Assembly (NCBI GenBank): GCA_044226045.1
Contig: JBGAHR010000003.1
Coordinates: 62,001 to 126,000 of the forward strand
Source: Endoryza sp044226045
GTDB taxonomy: Bacteria > Bacteroidota > Bacteroidia > Chitinophagales > Chitinophagaceae
Reading direction: 5' to 3'
Length of the DNA: 64,000 nucleotides
Shown in pieces: positions 17,705 to 26,598 of the stretch (the stretch's first letter is position 1; each line of letters opens with the position of its first letter). The position numbers and the translations under genes are program-made. Below the pieces are notes generated by a model that worked only from the letters and a program-made list of their open reading frames with translations, did no database searches and was not told where the DNA came from.

Positions 17705-17824
17705 TTATCCCTGTATCCCCGGTCCATTCAATTCGGTTATTTATCCGGTTGTGACGCTCCCCGGTTGAATTCATCTCTCCTGAATGCATCCGACTGTTAT
17801 ATTCATGCACTAAAACTCCGGTAC

Positions 17825-18334
17825 ATGAATAGTTCCCGTAAGTGGCCTCCCATTTCATTGCTTGTTAAAGCCTGGTTGCTGGTAGGTACACTGGATCTGC
17901 TGGCAGCCTTTATAGACCTCTATGTATCGCTGGGCAGAAACCCGTTTCAGACAGTACCCCGGTATATTGCATCAGCCTGGTTTGGGATGGATGCATTCAA
18001 TGGAGGAGGGAGCATGATTGCCTGGGGTGTATTGTTTCATTACCTGATTGCAGGTTTTTTTACGTTGTTTTTTTTCCTGCTGTTTGTCAACATTGGCTGG
18101 ATGTCGCGCAATTGGGTTCTGGTTGCCTGCCTCTATAGTTTATTTATTTGGGTTGTGATGAACCGGCTGGTGGTGCCCGCCAGCAGGGTGCCCGTCCTGC
18201 CGGTTTTCAACACATGGAAAGCACTCAAGGCTGTGGCGATACTCACCTTCCTGATCGGATTACCGCTTGCCTGGATGGCTAAAAGACATTATGAAAAGTA
18301 TCCCAGGACAATCTGGAAATCACCAGTCCTTTAG
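17825..18334 (+). CDS. Multi-pass membrane protein of unknown function
   Basis: A 169-residue inner-membrane protein with four predicted membrane segments (LLVKAWLLVGTLDLLAAF, IAGFFTLFFFLLFV, VLVACLYSLFIWVV, AVAILTFLIGLPLAW) and a basic, short C-terminus. The general shape recalls DUF1440/YagU-like proteins, but I cannot assign it. The start at 17825 is preferred over an in-frame ATG at 17765, which would add a non-hydrophobic extension. Confidence 0.75.
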   Translation: MNSSRKWPPISLLVKAWLLVGTLDLLAAFIDLYVSLGRNPFQTVPRYIASAWFGMDAFNGGGSMIAWGVLFHYLIAGFFTLFFFLLFVNIGWMSRNWVLVACLYSLFIWVVMNRLVVPASRVPVLPVFNTWKALKAVAILTFLIGLPLAWMAKRHYEKYPRTIWKSPVL

Positions 18335-18346
18335 TAACTTGTATGA

Positions 18347-20161
18347 GTGAATTGGTTTCCTGCAAAAATTTTCGGAAGACTTACAAGGGTTCGTCGCAAT
18401 CTACGGTTAGGACTCAACCTGGCCTGGTCGGCTTCGCCCAAACTATTGACCAGGTACACACTGCTGGGAATTTTTAATGCGGTGATGCCGCCTCTTTCCA
18501 TCCTGCTCGGTGCCATTTTAGTGAACCGTATTTCCGCGGCCCGGTCCCAGTCATTGGGATTGCAGGATATTTTACCCGTGATCATTTTGCTTTGGATCAC
18601 CATCGTTGTGCAAAGGGCGGTAGGTTCCTATCTTGGTTATGGAAGGAATTTGTTTGTAAGAAGAGTAGAGCTTGAAGCGGAGAAAAGACTGCTTCAGAAA
18701 GCGTCCAAACTGGACCTCGGACATTTCGATAATTCAGACTGGTTCGATCGATTGGCAAGAGCCAAGCGCGACGTGTCCTGGCGACCGGGCGATCTGACCT
18801 GGTCGGTATTGGGATTATCCGGGAATATCGTTACCATCATATTAATGGCGGGCCTTCTCGCGAGTCTTCATTATCTTCTGGTTGTGCTGGCGCTGATGGC
18901 AGCCATCCTTTCCCTGATCATCGAAAGCCGGGTTACTTCCAAACTGTATAAATATTACTACAAGGAAACACCGGAAGAACGGGAGAGAAATTATCTGGGA
19001 AGCCTCCTGGTAGAACCCCGCAACACTAAAGAAATCCGGGCTTATGTGCTGGGCGATTATTTATTGGGTCGTTACAGCAAGTTGTCGGAAGATTTGTTCA
19101 GGCAGCGTTCACTGATGTATCGCTCGGGAATTCGCATTTCTATATTTAGCGGGTTGGTAGCAGGTACCACGCTCGCGCTGGCTTATGTGTTTGTAGCTAT
19201 GCGCGGATTGCAGGGAACCATTGATCCGGGTGGAGTGGTGCTGGTGATCGGGGCCTTCACCTCGGTATCCGGAACACTGGGCCAGATATCCAGTACTTTT
19301 GTGGCAGTTGATCAGCATACCACCTTTTTGGATGATTATTTTTCCTTTCTCTCGATGGAACCACTGATCACAGCACCCGCCCATCCTAAAGAAATTCCGC
19401 CAGGTCCCGTTCAATCCATCGATTTCGACAAGGTGAATTTTTCTTACCCGGGTGGAACCGGCTCGGCTATCCGAAATCTGAACCTGCATATAAAAAGTGG
19501 CGAGTTGGTGGCGCTCGTGGGCGAAAACGGTGCAGGCAAGAGCAGCCTGATCAAATTGCTCTTGCGATTTTACGATACGCAGGAGGGTGCTATCCGGATC
19601 GGAGGGGTGAATGTAAAAGACATGGATCCCCATCATCTGCGCAGTCGCATCGGCGTGTTATTTCAGGATTATGCAAATTATGAATTAACCGTTCGTGAGA
19701 ATGTCATGATGGGATGGCCCTACAAGCCGCCAGACGATGAACAAATCCGGAAAGCGCTGAAAGATGCGCACAGTGAATGGCTGTTGAAAAAAATGCCGCA
19801 GGGTTTAGATGCGAAAGTAGGCAGGCTCTTCGAGGGAGGCCATGATCTTTCCGGCGGCGAATGGCAGCGACTGGCGCTGGCGAGGATCATGTACAGAAGC
19901 GCAGACATCTGGATTCTCGATGAGCCTACATCTTCACTGGACCCCGAGGCGGAAGCCAATATATTCGCGGAACTGAAGGCAAATCTCAAAGGAAGGATCG
20001 GGATCGTTATTTCCCATCGATTCTCCACTGTTCGCATTGCCGATCGAATTGCGGTGATCGACGATGGCCAGCTTATTGAATGGGGTACCCATGAAGAACT
20101 GCTGGCAGCCAAAGGAAGGTATGCCCGCCTGTTTGAATTACAGGCTTCGGGCTACAAATAA
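18347..20161 (+). CDS. ABC exporter, fused permease and ATPase
   Basis: A 604-residue half-transporter. Six membrane segments (residues ~35-330) form the exporter domain. The nucleotide-binding domain has Walker A GENGAGKSS (392-400), Q-loop Q440, signature LSGGE (501-505) and Walker B IWILDE (521-526). It probably works as a homodimer exporting a lipid, peptide or drug; the substrate is not evident. The only in-frame start near the membrane domain is GTG at 18347; an ATG at 18343 is in another frame and closes quickly. Confidence 0.9.
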   Translation: MNWFPAKIFGRLTRVRRNLRLGLNLAWSASPKLLTRYTLLGIFNAVMPPLSILLGAILVNRISAARSQSLGLQDILPVIILLWITIVVQRAVGSYLGYGRNLFVRRVELEAEKRLLQKASKLDLGHFDNSDWFDRLARAKRDVSWRPGDLTWSVLGLSGNIVTIILMAGLLASLHYLLVVLALMAAILSLIIESRVTSKLYKYYYKETPEERERNYLGSLLVEPRNTKEIRAYVLGDYLLGRYSKLSEDLFRQRSLMYRSGIRISIFSGLVAGTTLALAYVFVAMRGLQGTIDPGGVVLVIGAFTSVSGTLGQISSTFVAVDQHTTFLDDYFSFLSMEPLITAPAHPKEIPPGPVQSIDFDKVNFSYPGGTGSAIRNLNLHIKSGELVALVGENGAGKSSLIKLLLRFYDTQEGAIRIGGVNVKDMDPHHLRSRIGVLFQDYANYELTVRENVMMGWPYKPPDDEQIRKALKDAHSEWLLKKMPQGLDAKVGRLFEGGHDLSGGEWQRLALARIMYRSADIWILDEPTSSLDPEAEANIFAELKANLKGRIGIVISHRFSTVRIADRIAVIDDGQLIEWGTHEELLAAKGRYARLFELQASGYK

Positions 20162-20325
20162 GGGTTTGCGGTTGGCAGTTTGCGGTCGGCAGTTTGCGGT
20201 TTGCGGTTTGCAGTGTCTCATTCTCTTTCCCTTTCCGCTCCCGCTCTCACTCTCGCTCCCGCTCCCGCTCCCGCTCTCACTCCCGCTCTCACTCCCGCTC
20301 TCACTCCCGCTCCCGCTCTACTTAA
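20162..20325. repeat. TTTGCGG-word tract and pyrimidine-rich (CTCCCG)n tract
   Basis: 20162-20216 is a run of GGTTTGCGG/GGTTGGCAG/TTTGCAG words. 20220-20325 is almost pure pyrimidine (CCGCTCTCACTC, CCCGCTCCCGCT, TTTCCCTTTCCG). Both sit between the stop codons of two convergent genes. The TTTGCGG words recur at 50961-50998, 51077-51104 (inverted) and 57452-57482. Confidence 0.85.
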
Positions 20326-21514
20326 ACCCGAGGCTCATCGTTACAATATTTGAGCTCAGGCCGGTGGTGCGGCTATAGTGGCCGTAACGAAGTTCAAGTG
20401 AACCGAAATGCTGCATTTTCATCACTCCGTTGGGAGGAGCAATTCTGAATCCGGCTCCGTAGAAATGACTATCGAACTTCGATAGGTCATAGTTGCTGGT
20501 AAAATAATTATCGGAAGTTTTATGTTGTCCGTACGGTTGAAAATAATCGGTTGCGGATTGATGGTAGTAACGATAGAAAGGAGATACAGAGAAGAAGGGA
20601 GTGATCTTCACCACCGGTTCAACCTGTACCGCGTTTGAGTTAATACCCCAGTCATCGTGGTAGTATCTGTACCAGGTGCGGATGATGAGTTTGTCGCCCA
20701 CGAAATAGTTGGCGCGGAGGCCAAGGGGAATCTTCAGCCTCGAATCCGGCAGGTTTTCGACTCTCTCGGAATTGTCGAGGAAATACACCCGGTGGAATGG
20801 CAATCCCAGGTAACCACTTTGGTAAACCAGTTGCCCTTCCAATAGTAATTGGAAATTCTTGTTGATGATCTGCGACCAGCTGAATGTTCCACTGAAGGTG
20901 TTACGTCCATCGGAACTGTAGCGATCATGGCCACCGCCGCCGCCCGTTCGTAGTTCGATGGGGTAGATCAGTTTCACCTGGTCCAGGTAGGCATTGAACT
21001 TCGCAGTAAACTCACCGCTTCTGTCGGCTGTCTTTTTGGCGTAAGAAAAATTAAGCCCGGTGGAAGTGTAGTCGAATTCGGTGGAGAATGACAATCCGGC
21101 TCCCACGGTTGATCCTTTGGTTTCGTTTTCCATGCTCCATCCTACAGAAGGGTAGAACCGGGTATCCGCATACGAAGCGGAAGAAACCGTATTGGGATCG
21201 ATTTTATCGGAAGAGGCGGAGGTGTAGTGGTCGATGCCGATCTCCGCTGTGAGGTAATGCTTCCTGTTCTTTCGATCGTATTTGCTAAACTTTACATCAA
21301 AGGAATTGGAATAGTCTGTCAGCTTTTCGGTTCCGATACCGCCTGTGACTGCCGAGTTATCGCCATTCTGGTGATAATAACTGGAAACGAAATTGGCTTC
21401 TTCGAACGATAATTTTCTTTTTCGGTAAGAGCTGTCTTGCCTGGGGGAGGTTTGCGAGAAAGCGGCGAGCACCATCACGTACATCCCGATTACTGAAAGA
21501 AATAATTTTTTCAT
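20318..21514 (-). CDS. DUF3570 outer-membrane beta-barrel protein
   Basis: A 398-residue exported protein with a signal peptide (MKKLFLSVIGMYVMVLAAFSQ). The mature part is a series of amphipathic beta strands ending with an aromatic-rich strand (NIVTMSLGFK), consistent with an outer-membrane barrel. Early motifs LSFEEANFVSSYYHQNGDNSAVTGGIGTE and ANYFVGDKLIIRTWYRYYHDDWGI fit DUF3570. It is the last gene of a four-gene minus-strand cluster with a DUF4266 lipoprotein, ApbE and a thioredoxin. The cluster fits extracytoplasmic redox or flavin attachment; the barrel's precise role is unknown. Confidence 0.88.
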   Translation of the reverse strand: MKKLFLSVIGMYVMVLAAFSQTSPRQDSSYRKRKLSFEEANFVSSYYHQNGDNSAVTGGIGTEKLTDYSNSFDVKFSKYDRKNRKHYLTAEIGIDHYTSASSDKIDPNTVSSASYADTRFYPSVGWSMENETKGSTVGAGLSFSTEFDYTSTGLNFSYAKKTADRSGEFTAKFNAYLDQVKLIYPIELRTGGGGGHDRYSSDGRNTFSGTFSWSQIINKNFQLLLEGQLVYQSGYLGLPFHRVYFLDNSERVENLPDSRLKIPLGLRANYFVGDKLIIRTWYRYYHDDWGINSNAVQVEPVVKITPFFSVSPFYRYYHQSATDYFQPYGQHKTSDNYFTSNYDLSKFDSHFYGAGFRIAPPNGVMKMQHFGSLELRYGHYSRTTGLSSNIVTMSLGFK

Positions 21515-21532
21515 ATTGAAAAGGGATGAAAG

Positions 21533-21772
21533 TTAGTTGCATCCGCAGCCGCCACCGGTTTTGCCACCATTGGCTCCGGAAGCACCTTCGCGATAAGTTT
21601 GAAAATTCAATTCGGTCTTCTCTGCCTTTCTGCTGCTCAGGCTCATTTCCGAGTCGTTGAGCTTGTTTTTCTGGTACTCTTTCACCACCTGGCAGGATGG
21701 AGCCAGGGCCGCTATCAATACGAATAGACCCAGGCTGGAAAGAATACGAAGAACAGATCTCGTTTTTCTCAT
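21533..21772 (-). CDS. DUF4266 lipoprotein, candidate flavinylation substrate
   Basis: A 79-residue lipoprotein. A long hydrophobic signal precedes lipobox ALAPSC with acylated C27. The mature protein is short and polar and ends with YREGASGANGGKTGGGCGCN. The segment EGASGAN (62-68) resembles the (D/E)G-x-(S/T)-GA-(S/T/N) sequence that ApbE modifies with FMN through the S/T residue, here S65. Two C-terminal cysteines (C76, C78) could be kept reduced by the neighbouring thioredoxin. That this protein is the ApbE substrate is my inference from motif and adjacency. The 5' end overlaps the stop codon of the ApbE gene. Confidence 0.85.
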   Translation of the reverse strand: MRKTRSVLRILSSLGLFVLIAALAPSCQVVKEYQKNKLNDSEMSLSSRKAEKTELNFQTYREGASGANGGKTGGGCGCN

Positions 21773-22728
21773 TTTAAATGTATGTTATTTGAAGTGTATA
21801 CTTTGTCGTTGTCATCCACAATGATGCAGGCCAGTCCTTTTACCTGGTTGATCAGGTTTAAGCCCACCGATACACCCATAATCATCACGGGGGTGGCCAT
21901 CGCATCCGCCAGTTCTGCATAGGGACTCAGGATGGTGACACTTTTAATACCCCTCACCGGCAGACCCGTTTTGGGGTCGATCGTGTGGGAGTAACGCTGA
22001 CCATCGATCATCACAAATTTTTCATAGTTACCCGAAGTGGCAATGGACGTATTGGTTATCTCCAGGTAAGAGAACGATTGACGGGCGGCATTCGGATCGG
22101 CGATACCGATAGTCCAGGGCTTACCGTTAGGCTGATAACCCCAGGATGTGAGGTCGCCGGAAGCATTGACAATTCCGCTTTGAATGCCTTTGGCCAATAA
22201 CACCTGCTTCGCTTTTTCTGCCGCATAGCCCTTACCGATTCCCCCAAATCCGATCCTCATCCCTTTCTCCTTTAGAAAAACCGTTACTTTTTTTTCATCG
22301 AGGATAACATTCCGGTAATTGATGAGTCTTACCAGTTGACGCGCAGTCTGGGCATCCGGCAAACTCGTCATGGTTTGGTCAAAATTCCACAGACGTTTAT
22401 CAATCGAACCGTAGGTGATATCAAAAGCGCCCTGGGTAAGTTCCGATATGCGAAGCGATCGTTGGATAAGATCAAACATTTCCTGATCCACTTTCACCGG
22501 CCTGATACCGGCAAATCTGTTTACCAGGTTGGTTTGGCTCTCTTCATTGAACGTCGTGAGTAATCGTTCAATTCTTTTTATTTCATCAATGGCAGCGTCG
22601 AGACAATGTTGAGCGAAAGATTCATCTTGCGTGACCACCGTTAATTCAAAACGATTCCCCATCAGTTTATCTACCCGACGGTAGCTATGAAGAATATCCT
22701 GTTCCTTTTCAACGGCCGGCATTGGCAA
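21769..22728 (-). CDS. apbE: FAD:protein FMN transferase (ApbE)
   Basis: A 319-residue ApbE-family enzyme that transfers FMN from FAD to a Ser/Thr in target proteins. Family motifs are LMGNRFELTV near the N-terminus, RIGFGGIGKGYAAEKA, IVNASGDLTSWG, SIATSGNYEKF and RYSHTIDPKTGLPV. It lacks an obvious signal peptide, unlike many exported ApbE proteins, so export of this enzyme is uncertain. It overlaps the thioredoxin gene by 20 bp and the DUF4266 gene by 4 bp, so the genes are tightly coupled. Confidence 0.94.
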   Translation of the reverse strand: MPMPAVEKEQDILHSYRRVDKLMGNRFELTVVTQDESFAQHCLDAAIDEIKRIERLLTTFNEESQTNLVNRFAGIRPVKVDQEMFDLIQRSLRISELTQGAFDITYGSIDKRLWNFDQTMTSLPDAQTARQLVRLINYRNVILDEKKVTVFLKEKGMRIGFGGIGKGYAAEKAKQVLLAKGIQSGIVNASGDLTSWGYQPNGKPWTIGIADPNAARQSFSYLEITNTSIATSGNYEKFVMIDGQRYSHTIDPKTGLPVRGIKSVTILSPYAELADAMATPVMIMGVSVGLNLINQVKGLACIIVDDNDKVYTSNNIHLK

Positions 22729-23149
22729 CCTCTTTTATTTCGCTGATAAAGGCTTCCGGTGTCAGGTTGGGCAGACCTTCCCATTCTTTCAGCACTTTTC
22801 CATCTGCATTCAATAATAAAGTCATGGGAAACTTTCCCTGCTTGTTATAAATATCGGCCAGCTTGTCGTTCTTCGATTGTTGTTCGGCAGGTAACTGGTT
22901 CTTGCGCAGCCGGGGAAAATCAGCATTCACCATCACGAGGTTCTCTGAAGCGAAAGAGGTAAAAGCACTGCTGCCGAAGATTTCTTTATGCATTCTGATG
23001 CAGGGACCGCACCAATCGGATCCTGAAAAATTAAGAATGATCAGTTTATTAGAATTTTTAGCTGTCTGCCTGGCTTTCTCAAAATCTGTTTCCCAGTTAA
23101 TGGAAGTGAAAAGAACGCCTGTTAGTAATGCCGCTACAAAAAATTTCAT
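22709..23149 (-). CDS. Exported thioredoxin-fold protein
   Basis: A 146-residue thioredoxin-like protein with a short signal peptide (MKFFVAALLTGVLFTS) and the active site W46-C47-G48-P49-C50, followed by a thioredoxin-7-like body with cis-proline region GKFPMTLLLNADG. It probably acts in the periplasm. As first gene of the DUF3570 cluster it may keep the cysteines of the DUF4266 lipoprotein reduced; this is inference. Confidence 0.92.
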   Translation of the reverse strand: MKFFVAALLTGVLFTSINWETDFEKARQTAKNSNKLIILNFSGSDWCGPCIRMHKEIFGSSAFTSFASENLVMVNADFPRLRKNQLPAEQQSKNDKLADIYNKQGKFPMTLLLNADGKVLKEWEGLPNLTPEAFISEIKEVANAGR

Positions 23150-23467
23150 GCTCGGGAATTTGGTAACAATTTAAAGTCCTTCTACAAAAGCTTATTCAAA
23201 ACGGGTCGGCTTAACCAGCGATTAAGAAATCACTTACCCAATTTAACGCAAAGGTATACGCTGAATTGTGATAAACAGTTTGCGGGTCGGATACCGCTGC
23301 CGGGAAATAGCGAATAATTAACGATTGGAGTTGAAGGGAACAATCTGCCTTTTTGGTGTAGTATTCAGACTACAGGTCTGCGATCGGTAAACAGCCTGGT
23401 GAAATCTCCCGCAAAAGTTGTAACTAGTGAAAGGTTTGATTTTCTTTCACTTTACGACCATCGCCAC
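23150..23467. other. Intergenic region with a 6-6-6 inverted repeat
   Basis: No gene is visible. TGTAGT-ATTCAG-ACTACA (23357-23374) is a perfect inverted repeat about 95 bp before the GH32 start and could be an operator. Otherwise I see nothing notable. Confidence 0.4.
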
Positions 23468-24979
23468 ATGAAAAAGACCAGCTTTCTACTCCTCTTTTTG
23501 TGTACGCTGAATATCGTTTCAGCCCAGTCCGACGCCGATAAAAAGTACAGACCCCTGTTTCATTTTACCCCGCCTGCGCACTGGATGAATGATCCCAATG
23601 GCATGGTCTGGTATAATGGAGTATACCACCTTTTTTATCAGCATTACCCGAAAGCGTCCGTATGGGGGCCGATGCACTGGGGACATGCCACCAGCAAAGA
23701 CATGATCCATTGGGAACATCAACCCATTGCGCTCTATCCGGATAGCGTGGGAATGATCTTTTCAGGCAGCGCTGTGTACGATCCGGCCAATACCTCAGGC
23801 TTTGGAACAAAAGGCAAGGGGCCCCTCGTAGCCATTTTTACCAGCCATAATGATGTATGGGAAAGAGCAGGACGAAATGATTTCGAAAACCAAAGCCTGG
23901 CATACTCCAATGATGGCGGAAAAAACTGGACCAAATATGCCGGTAACCCGGTATTGAAAAGCCCGAATATCCGTGACTTCCGGGATCCTAAAGTAAGCTG
24001 GTATACGCCGGGAAATAAATGGGTGATGACACTGGCTGTACAGGATCGCATTCATTTTTATTCTTCGCCTGATCTAAAGAACTGGACAAAAGAAAGCGAG
24101 TTCGGTGTCAATATCGGGGCACATGGTGGCGTGTGGGAATGTCCTGATTTGTTTAGTCTCGATTTCGAAGGGAAAAAGATCTGGGTGCTCATTGTAAACC
24201 TCAACCCGGGTGGCCCTAATAAGGGATCCGCAACGCAATACTTTGTGGGCGACTTCGATGGCAAACAGTTCACCCCATTCAATCAGAATACAAAATGGAT
24301 TGATTACGGCCCCGATGAATATGCGGGTATTACCTGGTCGAATACCGGCGACCGAAAGATATTCCTGGGATGGATGAGTAACTGGTTATATGCCGATAAA
24401 GTGCCTACCGAATCCTGGAGAAGCGCAACAACAGTACCGCGGGATCTCTCCCTGAAAAAAGTGGGAGACGAATATTATGTAGCATCAATGCCTTCCCCGG
24501 AGATCAATTCCATTCGGAAGGCAGCCAGCCGCCGGATGAATATACAGGTAAAACCATCTGGTGAAGAAAGGCCGGCATTTAAAGAGACCGGTGTAATGGG
24601 CAGCATTGAACTGTCGGCTATGAATGATAAAGATTTTGAACTCGTATTGTCGAATGACGGAGGAGAAGAATTGCTGATTGGCTACGATCCGGGAAAGAAT
24701 GAATATTATCTTGACCGCACCAAAGCAGGACTCAGCGACTTCAACAAAGAATTTGCCTCAAGATCGGTAGCTCCGCGTCTGGCTGAATCAAAAGAAATTT
24801 CCCTTACAATACTGGTGGATGTCGCCTCTGTGGAATTGTTTGCCGATGGCGGATTGACCGTAATGACAGGCATCTTCTTTCCCAAAGAAAAATACCAGCA
24901 TCTGTCGATCAGATCGAAGCAGGGGATAACCATTCCGTTTATTCAATACGCTCCCTTCAAAGAGGTAAAGATTAAATAA
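23468..24979 (+). CDS. GH32 fructan-hydrolysing enzyme (levanase/inulinase type)
   Basis: A 503-residue secreted enzyme that cleaves terminal beta-fructosyl bonds in levan, inulin or sucrose. The signal peptide is MKKTSFLLLFLCTLNIVSAQ. The five-bladed propeller carries WMNDPNG with nucleophile D42, FRDP with stabiliser D173, and WECPD with acid/base E224. A C-terminal beta-sandwich follows (ends with KQGITIPFIQYAPF). The ATG at 23468 starts the signal peptide; an upstream in-frame start at 23399 is not supported. No SusCD pair or fructokinase is adjacent, so it is an isolated fructanase. Confidence 0.94.
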   Translation: MKKTSFLLLFLCTLNIVSAQSDADKKYRPLFHFTPPAHWMNDPNGMVWYNGVYHLFYQHYPKASVWGPMHWGHATSKDMIHWEHQPIALYPDSVGMIFSGSAVYDPANTSGFGTKGKGPLVAIFTSHNDVWERAGRNDFENQSLAYSNDGGKNWTKYAGNPVLKSPNIRDFRDPKVSWYTPGNKWVMTLAVQDRIHFYSSPDLKNWTKESEFGVNIGAHGGVWECPDLFSLDFEGKKIWVLIVNLNPGGPNKGSATQYFVGDFDGKQFTPFNQNTKWIDYGPDEYAGITWSNTGDRKIFLGWMSNWLYADKVPTESWRSATTVPRDLSLKKVGDEYYVASMPSPEINSIRKAASRRMNIQVKPSGEERPAFKETGVMGSIELSAMNDKDFELVLSNDGGEELLIGYDPGKNEYYLDRTKAGLSDFNKEFASRSVAPRLAESKEISLTILVDVASVELFADGGLTVMTGIFFPKEKYQHLSIRSKQGITIPFIQYAPFKEVKIK

Positions 24980-24998
24980 AGTGAATGGAGGAAATCAA

Positions 24999-25358
24999 TC
25001 AGGCTTCCTGTCCGAATTGAAGCAGGTATCCGTTGTTATCATAGATGGCAAATTCTTTCATTTCCCACTCAAATGATTCGATGGGGTAGCAGACCCTGGT
25101 TTTATCTTTAACGCTCTCCCACAATTCATCAATGTTGTTGACGGTAAAATAGAAGGAACCCGTAAAGCCGGGCTTATCGAACAGGTCGTGATCATTCGGG
25201 CCGGCAATCATGATCTCCACCTCATCTTTGTATAAACGGGCCCATTGCCATTCTTTGCTTTCTTCCCCAATACTGAATTGCAGCTTTTCTGTATAAAACC
25301 GGATGGTGTCGTCAAGACTTAACGTACGGATCAGGGGGCGCATGCTCAGAAAAGACAT
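24999..25358 (-). CDS. Glyoxalase/bleomycin-resistance (VOC) family protein
   Basis: A 119-residue cytoplasmic protein with the VOC fold: LIRTLSLDDTIRFYTEKLQF at the start, a middle ARLYKDEVEIMIAG, and C-terminal EFAIYDNNGYLLQFGQ. Members bind metal and act on thiols, antibiotics or dicarbonyls; this one's substrate is unknown. Start ATG 25358 is preferred because the conserved fold begins there; 25346 is also possible. Confidence 0.88.
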   Translation of the reverse strand: MSFLSMRPLIRTLSLDDTIRFYTEKLQFSIGEESKEWQWARLYKDEVEIMIAGPNDHDLFDKPGFTGSFYFTVNNIDELWESVKDKTRVCYPIESFEWEMKEFAIYDNNGYLLQFGQEA

Positions 25359-25478
25359 ACAATCATTTTCCGGTAAATTACAGTATTTCGGGAAAGAATA
25401 ATTCCGCCGCCCAATCTTTCCCTGTTTGATTTTTGAAGCATTCCTGTTTATTTTTGAGCATACTATTGTCAATGCCCC

Positions 25479-26063
25479 ATGTGGACCTTACTCGAACAAA
25501 ATCTTCGTCAACGTCAGATCCATCTTCAACCAGGGGAATGGGAAAAATTGCAATCATTGTTTGTTCCCAGAAAATTCAGGAAGAACCAGTTCATTTTACA
25601 GGAAGGAAACACCTCGAATGTGGAAACCTTCATTACAAAAGGGCTGACCAGGACTTACGAACTGGATGAGTCGGGGCAGGAGCATGTGTTGTTTTTCAGT
25701 CCGGAAGACTGGTGGGTGGGCGACCTGTACAGTTTTTTATCAGGCACTCCTTCGCGGTATAATATCGACTGCCTCGAAGACACTGAAACCTTGCAGATCA
25801 CCAAATCAAACCTCGATCAGTTATATGAAGAAGTACCCGCGATGAATCGTTATTTCAGGTTATTATTTCAAAGTGCCGTCATCACGATCTCTCAACGCAT
25901 CGGTTCTACCCTTAGTAAATCGGCCCTGGAACGTTACCAGGAATTTCTTTCCAAATATCCTCAACTGGAGAATCGCATTCCCAATCACCAGATCGCTTCT
26001 TTTCTTGGCATCACCCCCCAAAGCCTTAGCCGGATCAGGAGCCGGCATGCCGGAAAAAAATAA
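25479..26063 (+). CDS. Crp/Fnr family transcriptional regulator
   Basis: A 194-residue regulator with a cyclic-nucleotide-binding-like domain (residues ~25-115: RKNQFILQEGNTSNVETFITKG) and a C-terminal HTH (NHQIASFLGITPQSLSRIRS). The cysteines of Fnr-type oxygen sensors are absent, so it is probably not an iron-sulfur sensor. It is followed by a SnoaL-like and a DoxX gene on the same strand, which it may control. The glyoxalase gene is divergent. Confidence 0.9.
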   Translation: MWTLLEQNLRQRQIHLQPGEWEKLQSLFVPRKFRKNQFILQEGNTSNVETFITKGLTRTYELDESGQEHVLFFSPEDWWVGDLYSFLSGTPSRYNIDCLEDTETLQITKSNLDQLYEEVPAMNRYFRLLFQSAVITISQRIGSTLSKSALERYQEFLSKYPQLENRIPNHQIASFLGITPQSLSRIRSRHAGKK

Positions 26064-26181
26064 CACATCCCCCATTTGTCTGACCATTGCTCTGTTAACA
26101 TAGGATAACGAAATTTAATAACCAGGGTGATTGTATCGCCCCCTGCTCCGAACTCATCTTTGTATTCTTAAAATAAACAAG

Positions 26182-26535
26182 ATGAGTAATACCACCATTG
26201 AACAATCACTGAAAGACCTGAACGAACGGGTGCTGGCAGGCCAGCTCCTGGAGGCATTCGACCAATATTACCACGACGAAGTATCCATGCAGGAGAATGA
26301 TGCACCTCCCACGGTAACCAAGGCTGCCAACCGGCAACGGGAGATTGAATTTTTAGGGAATATCACCGAATTCAGAAGCGCCGAGGTGAAAGGCATGTCG
26401 GTAGGTGACAATGTTTCTTTTGTGATCTGGAAATATGATTACACACACCGTGAATGGGGTGTACGAAACTATACACAAGTTTCCGTTCAGTACTGGAAAG
26501 ACGGCAAGATTATCAGGGAGCGATTCCTTTACTAA
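26182..26535 (+). CDS. SnoaL-like / NTF2-fold protein
   Basis: A 117-residue cytoplasmic protein of the NTF2-like superfamily: an N-terminal helix pair (TIEQSLKDLNERVLAGQLLEAFDQYYHDEV) then curved strands (VSFVIWKYDYTHREWG, TQVSVQYWKDGKIIRERF). Such proteins are small enzymes or binding proteins; no function is assigned. An upstream ATG (26131) lies inside the likely promoter region, so 26182 is chosen. Confidence 0.85.
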   Translation: MSNTTIEQSLKDLNERVLAGQLLEAFDQYYHDEVSMQENDAPPTVTKAANRQREIEFLGNITEFRSAEVKGMSVGDNVSFVIWKYDYTHREWGVRNYTQVSVQYWKDGKIIRERFLY

Positions 26536-26536
26536 A

Positions 26537-26597
26537 ACGAATACGCGAATTACGCGAATACGCGAATTACGCGAATTAAACGAATTATACGAATAGT
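26537..26597. repeat. GCGAATTAC-word tandem tract
   Basis: Between the SnoaL and DoxX genes, ACGCGAATTACGCGAATACGCGAATT words repeat with a 9-11 bp period and degrade into AAACGAATTATACGAATAG. It is one of the recurrent degenerate-word tracts of this window and contains no gene. Confidence 0.85.
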
Positions 26598-26598
26598 C

